Assembly: GCA_949915905.1 (NCBI GenBank)
Contig: CATLEQ010000002.1
Location: 1-47,370 of the forward strand
DNA: 47,370 bases
Reading direction: 5' to 3'
Origin: an uncultured Lachnospiraceae bacterium
GTDB taxonomy: Bacteria > Bacillota > Clostridia > Lachnospirales > Lachnospiraceae
Both the position numbers and the translations under genes were made by a program. Of the stretch, positions 1 through 9,640 are shown in pieces; within the stretch, counting starts at the first letter, position 1, and each line of letters opens with the position of its first letter. A model generated the notes under the pieces. It ran no database searches and had not been told where the DNA came from. It saw only the letters and a list, made by a program, of their open reading frames with translations.

Positions 1-1839
1 GAGCTCGGCACGGCCGGTCTTACGGGCAACGGTCTTGACCTCGGGTGTCTCAAGTATAATCTGCTCGGCACGGCGACCAATCGCGTCGCTCTCGTCGAGC
101 GATATGCCCGGCAGCGTAGAGACATTGATTGTGAACGAGCCTTCGTTGAAACGCGGCAGGAAGCCTCGCCCGAGCATAAAGAAACATACCAGTGCGCCCA
201 CGAACAGAACTCCGGTGCATACCAGCAGTCCGCGAGTATGGCTGAGCATCCACTCGAGCGAACGGCTGTAGGCCCGGCGCATGGCCAGGGTGACACGCGG
301 TTCGCGACCCAGCTCGGCATTCTGTGCCTTGCTGCCGAGAAGGTAGCTGCACAGCACCGGCGTCAGCGTCAGGGCGACGATAGTCGATGCCGCCAAGGCC
401 ACGATAAAGGCCACGCCGAGGGGTATGAGCATGCGACCCTCCATGCCGGTAAGGAAGAACAGCGGCAGGAAGGCGGCAGTAATAATCAGCGTCGAGTTGA
501 AAATTGGCATACGCACCTCGGCCGAGGCATGGTATACGCAGTCGCGTATGCCCTGGCGCTCACCGGCGGGGAGTTGTGCGTTCTGCCGCAGGCGTTTATA
601 CACGTTTTCGACATCGACTATGGCGTCGTCGACCAGACAGCCTATGGCAATCGCTATGCCGCCGAGGCTCATGGTGTTGATGCTATAGCCCAAGCCATTG
701 AGGATGAGCACCGACACGATAATAGACAGCGGCAGGGCTATGACCGAGATTAGCGTCGTGCGCAGGTTCATCAGGAAGAAGAACAGCACGATTATGACGA
801 AGAGGGCGCCCTCGAGCAGACTGCGCTGCAGGTTGCTAATCGAGTTGTCGATAAAGTCGCTCTGGCGGAAAATGTCGGCCGACACACGCACGTCGGCGGG
901 CAGCGTCGGGGCCATCGACGCAAGAGCCTTGTCGATTTCCCCGGTAAGCTGTATTGTGCCTGTGCCGGGCTGCTTGGTCACGGTCACTATCACGGCCGGT
1001 TCGGCCTCGACCGATGCCAAGCCTATGCGCGGCAGGCGTCCGCCAAGCTCGACAGCGGCCACGTCGCCAAGTGTCACTATGCCCCGGCTGTCGCTGCGCA
1101 CCACGGCCTGAGACAAGGCGTCGCAGTCGTCGGTGTTTATGTCGGCCTTGATTATATACTCGTTGCCATACTGGTACACCACGCCGCCGCCGGCATTGGA
1201 GTTGAAACCGTCGGTGGCTTCGAGCACCTCGTCAAGGCTGACGTCGAGCAGCCGCATCTTGTCGGGATTGATTTTAATCTGGTACTCGGGGGCGTCGCCA
1301 CCGATGACCGACACCTGCGACACGCCGCCGAGGGCAAGCAGTCGCGGCCTTATGGTTGTTTCGGCGAGGCGTCGCAATTCGAGCAGCGAGGTCGAGTCGG
1401 CGCGCAGGCCGATAATCATAATCTCGCCCAAAATCGACGACTGCGGACCCATCACGGGCTTGTCGACACCCTCGGGCAGACTCTCGGCGGCGGCATCGAG
1501 GCGTTCGCTCACTATCTGGCGCGCGGTATATATATCCGTGCCCCAGTCAAACTCGACCCACACGACCGAAAAGCCGGTAGTCGATGTAGAGCGCACGCGG
1601 CGCACGCCCGTACTGCCGTTGACCGCTGTCTCAATCGGGTAACTTACCACTTTCTCCACCTCCTCGGGTGCCAGGCCCGGTGCCTCGGTCATTACCACTA
1701 CCGTGGGGGCGTTGAGGTCGGGGAAGATATCGACCTCCATGCGCATCAGCGCGATTACTCCGCCGACAAGCATCAGAGCCGTGACAATCAGCACCGTCAG
1801 GCGGTTGTCGAGCGAGAAACGTATGATTTTGTTGAGCAT
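1..1839 (-). CDS. CusA/CzcA-family heavy-metal efflux RND transporter (partial, runs off the left edge)
   Basis: Manual minus-strand translation from ATG at 1839: MLNKIIRFSLDNRLTVLIVTALMLVGGVIALMRMEVDIFPDLNAPTVVVMTEAPGLAPEEVEKVVSYPIETAVNG...; open through position 1; RND-type repeats and TM segments. Confidence 0.93.
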   Translation of the reverse strand, partial: MLNKIIRFSLDNRLTVLIVTALMLVGGVIALMRMEVDIFPDLNAPTVVVMTEAPGLAPEEVEKVVSYPIETAVNGSTGVRRVRSTSTTGFSVVWVEFDWGTDIYTARQIVSERLDAAAESLPEGVDKPVMGPQSSILGEIMIIGLRADSTSLLELRRLAETTIRPRLLALGGVSQVSVIGGDAPEYQIKINPDKMRLLDVSLDEVLEATDGFNSNAGGGVVYQYGNEYIIKADINTDDCDALSQAVVRSDSRGIVTLGDVAAVELGGRLPRIGLASVEAEPAVIVTVTKQPGTGTIQLTGEIDKALASMAPTLPADVRVSADIFRQSDFIDNSISNLQRSLLEGALFVIIVLFFFLMNLRTTLISVIALPLSIIVSVLILNGLGYSINTMSLGGIAIAIGCLVDDAIVDVENVYKRLRQNAQLPAGERQGIRDCVYHASAEVRMPIFNSTLIITAAFLPLFFLTGMEGRMLIPLGVAFIVALAASTIVALTLTPVLCSYLLGSKAQNAELGREPRVTLAMRRAYSRSLEWMLSHTRGLLVCTGVLFVGALVCFFMLGRGFLPRFNEGSFTINVSTLPGISLDESDAIGRRAEQIILETPEVKTVARKTGRAEL

Positions 1840-1851
1840 ACCGGGCAGCAA

Positions 1852-2976
1852 TTAATGGTTGTGCGTATGACCTTCGGGGATATTGCTGCCAGTCTCGGCA
1901 AGGCGGATAGTAGTCACGCCTTTGACGACAATCGGCGTGCCGGGGGCGATGCCCTGCGTGATTTCTACACGCTGGCCGTCGGTCGCGCCGATGTCGACAC
2001 GGCGCTTGGCATAGCACTCGTCGTCGAGCTGCTCGTAGACAAAATAATCGCCCTGCTGCTCAGAAATTGCCGTCGAGGGCACTGACACCACATCGTGACG
2101 CGGCGTGCCAAGCAGGTATGCCGTAAATGTCGTACCGGCAACGAGTCCGGGAGTGCGGCCGGCACTGAAATACACAGGCACGTATGCCGCTGCCCCTCCC
2201 CGGGTCACGGGCGCGGAGGTGATGCGGTGGCCGCCGTATTCGCCGAGGCGCACGGCGGTATCGCCATACGGCAGTGCTATTACAGCGTCGGTAAGTGTCG
2301 GTGCCAAGGCATAGTAACGCTGGGGCAGGTCGATGCGCAGGGTCTGGTCTGAGGCCCCCGCAACGGTGGCAATCACCTCTCCGGCAGCGACATACTGTCC
2401 CTGGCGCACGGCCAGCGAGGTCAGGGTGCCGGCGATGGGGCTCGTGGCGCGGCCCGATGATGCCGACGGGCTATATGCGGCCTTGGCCTGGTTATATGCG
2501 GCCAGGGCGGCATTACGCTCGCCCACAGTGGCAAGACGCTCCTTATACAGGGCCTCGATGCGTTCATACTCGGTCTTGGCGGCATCTAATGCGGCTCGTG
2601 CGGCGGCATTGGCATCTCCACCGCTCACATTTCGTGCGTCAATCGTGGCGACCAGACTACCGGCAGAGAGAGCCTTACCGGCCTCTATGCCCTGTGCGAG
2701 ACGCACAATCCCGGCTGTTGGAGCCGACACTACCGCGTCGGACGTGCTTGCAGTCAACACTACGCCGGCAGCACGGACCGTGGTGGCAAAATCACCACTG
2801 GCAACACTGTCGATTACCACGCCGAACTGGTCGGCGACTTCCTTGTGCAATACTATTTCTCCGTGTTCATCGTGTTTCTCGGCGGCTTCGCCTTCATGGT
2901 CATGACCATCACCCCGGTGCTGACCGCCGCACGACGAAAGCACGGCTATCAAGGGCAGTATGATATATTTATGCAT
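1852..2976 (-). CDS. Efflux RND transporter periplasmic adaptor subunit (CusB/CzcB-like), His-rich N-terminal leader
   Basis: 374 aa ORF; lipoprotein-like MHKYIILPLIAVLSSCGG, His-rich HRGDGHDHEGEAAEKHDEHGE, HlyD-type domain, directly upstream of the RND pump. Confidence 0.9.
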   Translation of the reverse strand: MHKYIILPLIAVLSSCGGQHRGDGHDHEGEAAEKHDEHGEIVLHKEVADQFGVVIDSVASGDFATTVRAAGVVLTASTSDAVVSAPTAGIVRLAQGIEAGKALSAGSLVATIDARNVSGGDANAAARAALDAAKTEYERIEALYKERLATVGERNAALAAYNQAKAAYSPSASSGRATSPIAGTLTSLAVRQGQYVAAGEVIATVAGASDQTLRIDLPQRYYALAPTLTDAVIALPYGDTAVRLGEYGGHRITSAPVTRGGAAAYVPVYFSAGRTPGLVAGTTFTAYLLGTPRHDVVSVPSTAISEQQGDYFVYEQLDDECYAKRRVDIGATDGQRVEITQGIAPGTPIVVKGVTTIRLAETGSNIPEGHTHNH

Positions 2977-3075
2977 AATATTAAAAGTTTCTCACGCAAA
3001 GTTACGCATTATTACCCAAACCGACTTGCACCTTTACGTTAGAAATTTGCAACATTCCGTAAAAAGCAAGATAAA

Positions 3076-3118
3076 AAAACTCGATGATATTGCATTAATC
3101 GCAATTCATCGAGTTTTA
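3076..3118 (-). terminator. Stem-loop terminator downstream of the DUF4954-like gene
   Basis: AAAAACTCGATG...CATCGAGTTTT inverted repeat flanked by A/T tracts. Confidence 0.7.
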
Positions 3119-3136
3119 TAATTAGCGTATTTATTC

Positions 3137-4147
3137 CTACTTTATACCCTCGAGCTGGGCGAGGGCGCGGGTGGCGAGGGCGGTTTTCTTGGCAGTGTGT
3201 TCTTTTACCATCGCCACGAAGGGGTCGGCGTCGTAGCTGCCTCGCACGCTGGTGAAGTCGTCGTCGGCACTGGCTGCCGGGTCGTCAATCCCGAAGCCGG
3301 TGCGCGACTTGAGGCTGTATTCCTTGCGGGCATCCTCGAGGAGCATGTCGTTGAGCGAAGTCACGCTCTCGAGCCAGCGACCGATAATCTTGCGCACGTC
3401 GTCGGCTGTAATGTCCTCGACAGGCTTGCCGTACCACGACTCCATGATGTCGGCAACCCATGTCCACTCCATGTCGTAATACTGCGCGTGAAGGTCGTGC
3501 CAACGCTGTTCGAGTTGGTCGATAGACTCGATGTCGCCGGCGGTAATGGCGTCGCAGATGGCGTCGACCTCGCTCTTGGGAGCGAAGAGGCCGCACACGT
3601 CGACCCACTGCCCTGCCCCGGCAGCGGCTGTCGGCTTAAGTCGGCGGCTCAGGTCGTCCTCGTCGACAACAGGCGTCAGTCCGAGACGGCTGATAACAGT
3701 ATTACCCATAAACTTATCGAGGGCCATACCGTAGAGTTTGCGACCCTTGCGCAGGGCGTGGGCCTCGATGGTCATGGTCTGGAACGAGAAGCGCTCGGCT
3801 GTGAGGCCGGCGGTGCGCTCGAGCTGGTCGAGCAGCTCTATGCCGCCGAGCATCTTGCCCGCAGTATAGGGGCTGAGTAGGTTGAAGTTGATGCTGTCGA
3901 GCAGGTGGCCGCTCTTGCGCTTGTCGCGGCGAGGCCACTTCTGAGCATCGCGAATCGTGCCCACGCTGCGTATATTGATACCAGGCACCAGGAAAGACTC
4001 GCCTCGGTTCTCAATCAGGTATGAGAACGGCAGGCGCGAACTGTCGGGGTGATTGACATGGCGCCCCATCACGAGCGAGAAGGCGCCAATCTTTGCCGGC
4101 CACAATATATATGAGTCGCTCGTGGTCTTAGAGCCACGCTCTACCAC
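3137..4147 (-). CDS. DUF4954 family protein, N-terminally truncated at the ~4,145 junction
   Basis: VERGSKTTSDSYILWPAKIGAFSLVMGRHVNHPDSSRLPFSYLIEN resembles the middle of Bacteroidales DUF4954 proteins; the ORF begins abruptly at the junction. Confidence 0.7.
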   Translation of the reverse strand: MVERGSKTTSDSYILWPAKIGAFSLVMGRHVNHPDSSRLPFSYLIENRGESFLVPGINIRSVGTIRDAQKWPRRDKRKSGHLLDSINFNLLSPYTAGKMLGGIELLDQLERTAGLTAERFSFQTMTIEAHALRKGRKLYGMALDKFMGNTVISRLGLTPVVDEDDLSRRLKPTAAAGAGQWVDVCGLFAPKSEVDAICDAITAGDIESIDQLEQRWHDLHAQYYDMEWTWVADIMESWYGKPVEDITADDVRKIIGRWLESVTSLNDMLLEDARKEYSLKSRTGFGIDDPAASADDDFTSVRGSYDADPFVAMVKEHTAKKTALATRALAQLEGIK

Positions 4148-4431
4148 GCCGCCTGGTGCAGGACGAAATCCACGCCCCGGCAGGCGTCCATGCAGACCTG
4201 AAGTTCTTTCACATCCCCTTTTACAAATTCATAATTGCTACTTTCGATAAACAAGTCAACATTCTCTTGTTTTCCCGTGGAAAGGTCGTCCAAGCATCTA
4301 ACTCGATGCCCCATGCGCAAAATTGCCTCGCAGAGGTTCGAGCCGATAAATCCCGCCCCTCCCGTGACCAAAAACATGCTGTCTTTGGGAAAAACGCAAT
4401 TCTCATAACCCATATTTTTCATCTCCAACAA
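4141..4431 (-). pseudogene. NAD-dependent UDP-sugar epimerase (WbpP/TviC-like), 5' fragment truncated at the junction
   Basis: MFLVTGGAGFIGSNLCEAILRMGHRVRCLDDLSTGKQENVDLF...GVDFVLHQAAW*; SDR GxxGxxG present, frame lost right after HQAA. Confidence 0.85.
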
Positions 4432-4447
4432 TTACAATCTCTGGCAA

Positions 4448-5764
4448 TCACAATCTCCAATAATAATACCCGGCTGATTCATATTCCTTCTTATTAAACA
4501 ATCCCTTCACGTCCAGAAGAACCTTCCTGCCCTCGCCAAACAACCGATCCACGTCCTTCATTTTCAAAGCGACAAATTCCTCATGCGCCACGGCCAAAAC
4601 CACCGCGTCCATGTTTTTGATTTCATCCATCCTCAGAAAACTTATCCCGTATAACTGTTCTGCTTCTTTTTCATCCGCCCTCGGGTCGGCCACGCTCGGA
4701 GTGATTCCATACTCCTTTAACTCCCTCACGATGTCAATGACTTTCGTGTTTCTCGTGTCCGGACAGTTCTCCTTAAATGTGAAACCCAAGATAGCCACCC
4801 TTGCATTTTTTACGTTTTTATCCGCCGCGATTAGTGACTTGACACAATTCTCCGCCACATATTTTCCCATGTCGTCGTTAATCCGCCGTCCTGCCAAAAT
4901 GATTTGGCTATGGTACCCCAACATTTCCGCCTTATAGGTAAGATAATACGGGTCAACACCAATACAATGCCCCCCGACCAGACCCGGATAAAAATTCAGG
5001 AAATTCCACTTCGTTCCCGCCGCTTCCAGCACGGCTCTGGTATCGATTCCCATTTTGTTGAAGATAATGGACAACTCGTTCATAAAGGCAATATTGATAT
5101 CACGCTGTGAGTTTTCGATTACCTTGGCGGCCTCGGCGACCTTGATATTCTCTGCCCTATGCACTCCGGCCTCGACCACAAGCTCATATACCTTTGCCAC
5201 GCATTCCAGCGTCTCCTCATCCATGCCCGACACGATTTTCTTTATCGTCTCCAGCCTATGTACCTTGTCACCCGGATTGATACGTTCCGGGCTATACCCG
5301 ACTTTAAAGTCCACCCCGCATTTCAACCCGCTTTTATGCTCCAATATCGGAATGCAGATATCCTCCGTCACTCCCGGATATACCGTGGACTCAAACACAA
5401 CGACGCTTCCCCTCGAAAGATTTCGCCCCAATATCTCCGACGCGCTTCGAACCGGTGACAAATCCGGTGTATGATCCTCATTGACCGGGGTTGGTACCGC
5501 CACGATGTGGAACTTCGCCGCTTTAAGCCTCGTCTCGTCCGTCGTAAACTCGACCCTGCTGCTTTTTATGACCTCGTCACCCACCTCGCTTGTCGGGTCA
5601 ACGCCGGATTTGTACAACTCAACTTTCTGTTCGTTTAAATCAAATCCGATTACACGGACTTTTTTGGCAAATGCCACCGCAATCGGCATTCCCACGTAAC
5701 CAAGCCCGATTACGGACAGTGATTCCCTTTTATTTAGAATGTTTTCATATAATTCCGTCTCCAT
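4448..5764 (-). CDS. Nucleotide-sugar dehydrogenase, UDP-GlcNAc/GalNAc 6-dehydrogenase type (WbpO/TviB-like)
   Basis: VIGLGYVGMPIAVAFAKK...VPTPVNEDHTPDLSPV...GGHCIGVDPYYLTYKAE; internal Met start gives METELYENIL. Confidence 0.9.
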   Translation of the reverse strand: METELYENILNKRESLSVIGLGYVGMPIAVAFAKKVRVIGFDLNEQKVELYKSGVDPTSEVGDEVIKSSRVEFTTDETRLKAAKFHIVAVPTPVNEDHTPDLSPVRSASEILGRNLSRGSVVVFESTVYPGVTEDICIPILEHKSGLKCGVDFKVGYSPERINPGDKVHRLETIKKIVSGMDEETLECVAKVYELVVEAGVHRAENIKVAEAAKVIENSQRDINIAFMNELSIIFNKMGIDTRAVLEAAGTKWNFLNFYPGLVGGHCIGVDPYYLTYKAEMLGYHSQIILAGRRINDDMGKYVAENCVKSLIAADKNVKNARVAILGFTFKENCPDTRNTKVIDIVRELKEYGITPSVADPRADEKEAEQLYGISFLRMDEIKNMDAVVLAVAHEEFVALKMKDVDRLFGEGRKVLLDVKGLFNKKEYESAGYYYWRL

Positions 5765-5814
5765 GTTTGTCTCCTCAAAATCATCCGCCGACCTTCTTGT
5801 TTTCCATAAAGGAC

Positions 5815-7293
5815 TCAAGATTTTACACCAACATCAGACAAATATTCCAGCCATCCCTTTGTCGGGATAAAATGGAACGTATCCTCGCCTCTTATCCGCG
5901 CGATCTCCTTGTCATACCGCCCCTCATTGCTCCGCATGCAAAATGTACTTTGCCCCTGATGCTTAACCGCATGAACCAACACCGGAAACCTTTTCCACTC
6001 AAATCCCATCAGCTTCACGACAAAGAGGTCGAACACGACGGCACTCTCCGAAAATAAAATCCCGCCCACCTTTTTATAAGACGGCTCCAGAGGACCCTCG
6101 CACTCCCCGCATACCACCATGTCTCCAAAATGCAATATTTTACGTTGTTTGTTCTTGCGCGTCTCCCCGTCCTTACTGGCAAAACGAACAATATAATTGA
6201 CATCCAAAATGGTTCTCCAAATCGTGTCATTGCCATGCCACATGCCGAACTTCTTCCTGCCAGGCTCATACTTGTCCAGCTTTCTTCCAATCCTCCTGCT
6301 AAACTCATTGGCCATACGGGCGATTGTCTGATAGTTTTTCTTTACCGCATAATTTTTAACATCGTTTCCCGTACTGTTGAGCCATTTCAACACATTATGG
6401 CCATTCGCGTATTCATCGCCGCCCTTCCCCTTCGCCCCCTTCTGGTGATGCGGCAAATATTCTTTCCGCGCGTTAATGCCAATCATATTTTTCAATGCAC
6501 CGGTATACCCGGCAATCCGGTGGGTTTTCGGCTTTACGATATTCACCACCACGTCCGCGTCCAACACGGCATCGCTGATTTTATACTCATTATGATTCCT
6601 TCCATGGTGCACGCATGTATCACGCCCCGCGTAGCTTGTCACGCGAAAGCCATGTGCTCTCGCCGTCGTTGCAAAAAAAGACTCCCTCTGTAAGTCAACG
6701 GTCTTACTTCCAAACTCCAATGTCTCGCGTTCCTTCTGGATTATCTTGCCCGCTTTTTTCGTATACGTCACTTCTCTTAAATCTGCCACTTGTACGGCAA
6801 GAGTATCCGTCGCCTTTCCCCGCAGATAACTTATCAACTCGCGATAGCCCGTATTTTGTAAGAGCAATTCAAAATCACATCCCTGAATCGGGGCATCCGC
6901 CACAATAATCTTTCCATTTCCTTTCAAAGAGATATACACATAGTCAAAAAGGCACCTCACGACTGACGGGTGCGTAACCAGACAATCCATTCCCTTTTCA
7001 GAATCCGCTTCTGCCGGGTTGTGATGATTTACCAGATTTGGCTTCAACAATACCGTCTGCCCCGGTTGAATATATTTACCCAGAGGATTCCAGGTCGCTT
7101 TTCCTATATTTTGACCGTCTAATTGGAGGGAAACAAATATGCTTCGAACCGCCTCATAAACTTTATTCTCTTCCTTTGCCCGGGCCGCCATAAGCAAGTC
7201 GTCATACGGATATTCCGGATACCGCTCATGCGGCGGATAAGGGGAAGTTTTCGGATACTCCAACCCGGCATCATAGTAAAAATAACTGTTCAT
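5815..7293 (-). CDS. DUF362 domain-containing protein
   Basis: 492 aa; LLKPNLVNHHNP, VADAPIQGCDFE, VVNIVKPKTHRIAGYTGALKNMIGI motifs. Confidence 0.8.
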   Translation of the reverse strand: MNSYFYYDAGLEYPKTSPYPPHERYPEYPYDDLLMAARAKEENKVYEAVRSIFVSLQLDGQNIGKATWNPLGKYIQPGQTVLLKPNLVNHHNPAEADSEKGMDCLVTHPSVVRCLFDYVYISLKGNGKIIVADAPIQGCDFELLLQNTGYRELISYLRGKATDTLAVQVADLREVTYTKKAGKIIQKERETLEFGSKTVDLQRESFFATTARAHGFRVTSYAGRDTCVHHGRNHNEYKISDAVLDADVVVNIVKPKTHRIAGYTGALKNMIGINARKEYLPHHQKGAKGKGGDEYANGHNVLKWLNSTGNDVKNYAVKKNYQTIARMANEFSRRIGRKLDKYEPGRKKFGMWHGNDTIWRTILDVNYIVRFASKDGETRKNKQRKILHFGDMVVCGECEGPLEPSYKKVGGILFSESAVVFDLFVVKLMGFEWKRFPVLVHAVKHQGQSTFCMRSNEGRYDKEIARIRGEDTFHFIPTKGWLEYLSDVGVKS

Positions 7294-7352
7294 GCTACCT
7301 CCGTGTCCGTCATCTCAAACCAGACGGCAATTTAATCCACTCGCGCAACGTC

Positions 7353-8567
7353 TCATCCCAAGCTTCGCGGCAACTCAATCCACTCGCCAAGCGTTTCATC
7401 CCATTCTTCGGGATTAAACTCCTCCATGCCGCCCCCGGGGAAAAATGTCATCTCCCCGAAGTATACCTGACCCTGGATTTCATAAAAATCAACCCTGACA
7501 AAGGGAATTCCCCCGCTGAGCTCTTCTGCCAGCTTTATCATTAATTCCAAATTTTCAGGCTTGTCAATTTTTTTCATACTGGCCGGATAGTGCCGTTCAA
7601 AGTTTTGTTTTTCCCAATTCAAATCAAAAAACGTAACCTTTAACCCGCCCGGCTCGAACCGTTCCGTACAAGTAAATATCATTTTCGGTTTCCCGTTGAA
7701 GCACAAAAACTTGTAGTCCGTCATGTTTTCCGGTTCTTCCATATATGGCTCCGCTATGATTTTTTTCTGCGCGTTTTTATAAGGCCATTCCCGCCCCATC
7801 CAAAAATAATTAATGCCAAGCGCGGCATCCAGCTTCCTCTTCGCCCGCCCATAATCCAGCTTGCCTTTATCGTCAATCAAAACCGTGCTCCCGGAATCAT
7901 GGGTACATTTCAGCACAAATCGTTCCGGCAATCTCGAGAAATCGATATCATCGAACCAATCCCACGCCCCCAATAAAGGAATCACGTATTCTTCCCCTAT
8001 TTTATCCGCAACATATTGCTTGGCGGCTAGCTTGTCCACCATCACCGTATAACTCGGATTATGGTCATGTAATTTTAACCATTGCAGCTTTGCATTGAAG
8101 GTTCGGGGTCGTTCGAAATCCAACGCATATCCCGTCCGCGCCTTAAACCTGGGAGCCAGATATTCCTTGTCATCATACAACGCGTGATACCTCGCCTTTG
8201 TTTTTGCATCTGCCTTGTCCACGCTCTCCAAAACCTGCGCCATGACAGCGGAGTCAATCAGAAAAACGTCTTTCACGCCGTTTGCTTGTAACTGTGAAAG
8301 GATGGCATCACGATATCGGATTCCTACCGCCAGAAACACCTTGACCGCGTCTTTATTTTCATACAGATATTGCAGTTCCCTCACCTTGACGTCATCTCGT
8401 ATCACGGTTTCAGGCTCAACATAATTGTCACAATAAAAATCAATTCGAATGCCTGCCGCCTTGGCCAGGTCATACGCCAGACCCTTACCGATTTTTCCCG
8501 CCCCGAAAATACATACCATGCCCTGCCAATCCTTACAAAAATCTTCCAATTCTGAATAGTTTACCAT
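7353..8567 (-). CDS. TupA-like ATP-grasp protein with N-terminal Rossmann-like module
   Basis: N-term VCIFGAGKIGKGLAYDLAK; C-term FVLKCTHDSGSTVLIDDK...FVRVDFYEIQGQVYFGEMTFFPGGGMEEF (ATPgrasp_TupA signature). Confidence 0.85.
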   Translation of the reverse strand: MVNYSELEDFCKDWQGMVCIFGAGKIGKGLAYDLAKAAGIRIDFYCDNYVEPETVIRDDVKVRELQYLYENKDAVKVFLAVGIRYRDAILSQLQANGVKDVFLIDSAVMAQVLESVDKADAKTKARYHALYDDKEYLAPRFKARTGYALDFERPRTFNAKLQWLKLHDHNPSYTVMVDKLAAKQYVADKIGEEYVIPLLGAWDWFDDIDFSRLPERFVLKCTHDSGSTVLIDDKGKLDYGRAKRKLDAALGINYFWMGREWPYKNAQKKIIAEPYMEEPENMTDYKFLCFNGKPKMIFTCTERFEPGGLKVTFFDLNWEKQNFERHYPASMKKIDKPENLELMIKLAEELSGGIPFVRVDFYEIQGQVYFGEMTFFPGGGMEEFNPEEWDETLGEWIELPRSLG

Positions 8568-9590
8568 TCACTTATCACCCTCCCATAGAACTTTAAGTAC
8601 TGTTCATATATTTTTTTATCCGGGGCAAATCGTTCAGTCACGGAAACAGCGTTAGTTTCCATCTTTTGTCTCTCTTCCAAACTTAGATCCAATGCTTCAC
8701 AAACTCCTTGTAAAAATGATTCCGCATTGTCTCTTTCACATAAAAATCTGCTTATTCCGTTTTCTATAAGTTGCTCATAACTGGCATCCTTTGTCGCAAC
8801 TACGATTTTCCCCATTGCCATTGCTTCAATACATGCGTTCGATAAATTTTCTATCTGAGAGGGCAACACACGCAGTTCTGCATTCTGCACGAAAGGATAA
8901 AGTTATTCCACACCGCATCAAACATTTCCTCGCTGTTTCCAGCTAAAACAATATATAAATCCGGATATTCTTGTAATAAACGCTCTGCCAATCCTGCAAC
9001 TATGTGCGTCCCCTTCAAATACTTCAAGCTCCCATGATGTAGAACATATCGCTTCCCTCTTATCATGTCGTCATAACATTGATAGTCCCATTTCAATCCA
9101 TCCAGTACAAATGGACTTTCTAACACTATCGCCGACACTCCAAACTGTTCCTTTATAACGCTCTTCAAGAAAACGCTTGGGACTACCACATATTTTGTTT
9201 TCTTTAACACATAATCAGGCAACCATTCATTCAGCAACAGCGGATTTCGATTATATTCTAACCGCGCCTTTGGCAGGTTCGCCCCCCTACCCATATTGGA
9301 CCCCCCGAGACCCTTATACAATAAGGTATCCTTTTATCTACAAAAAAGGCAAGTCCCCCCAAATTACAATAATGAATAAAATCTATTTTTTCTTTCTTGT
9401 TGATATAAGTAACCTCCAAAACAATTTCATCATCAAAAACTAACTCCTCCTCTTTTACTGAAGACAATATAATCGTTACTTTATGCCCTTCTTTTACAAA
9501 TATTCTCGCCATGTTAGCTGTAAAACTTGCTAACCCTCCCGATGAGTGATTTAATGTAGCCAGTTCTGTAGTCACAAAAACAATATGCAT
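8561..9590 (-). pseudogene. GT4-like glycosyltransferase broken into three ORFs
   Basis: MHIVFVTTELATLNHSSGGLASFTANMARIFVKEGHKV / RYVLHHGSLKYLKGTHIVAGLAERLLQEYPDLYIVLAGNSEEM / YPFVQNAELRVLPSQIENLSNACIEAMAMGKIVVAT; frame breaks at a C6 run (~9282) and near 8,895. Confidence 0.85.
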
Positions 9591-9640
9591 CGTACTATCC
9601 CACTCCCATTTTATTCTGCATAGCTAATAACTTTTTGTTT

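Noticed and set aside
2295-2963. 222-aa Arg-rich plus-strand ORF
   Set aside because: Antisense to the RND adaptor gene; composition typical of a spurious ORF.
3197-3880. 227-aa plus-strand ORF
   Set aside because: Antisense to the DUF4954-like CDS; high-GC third-codon-position artefact with no motif.
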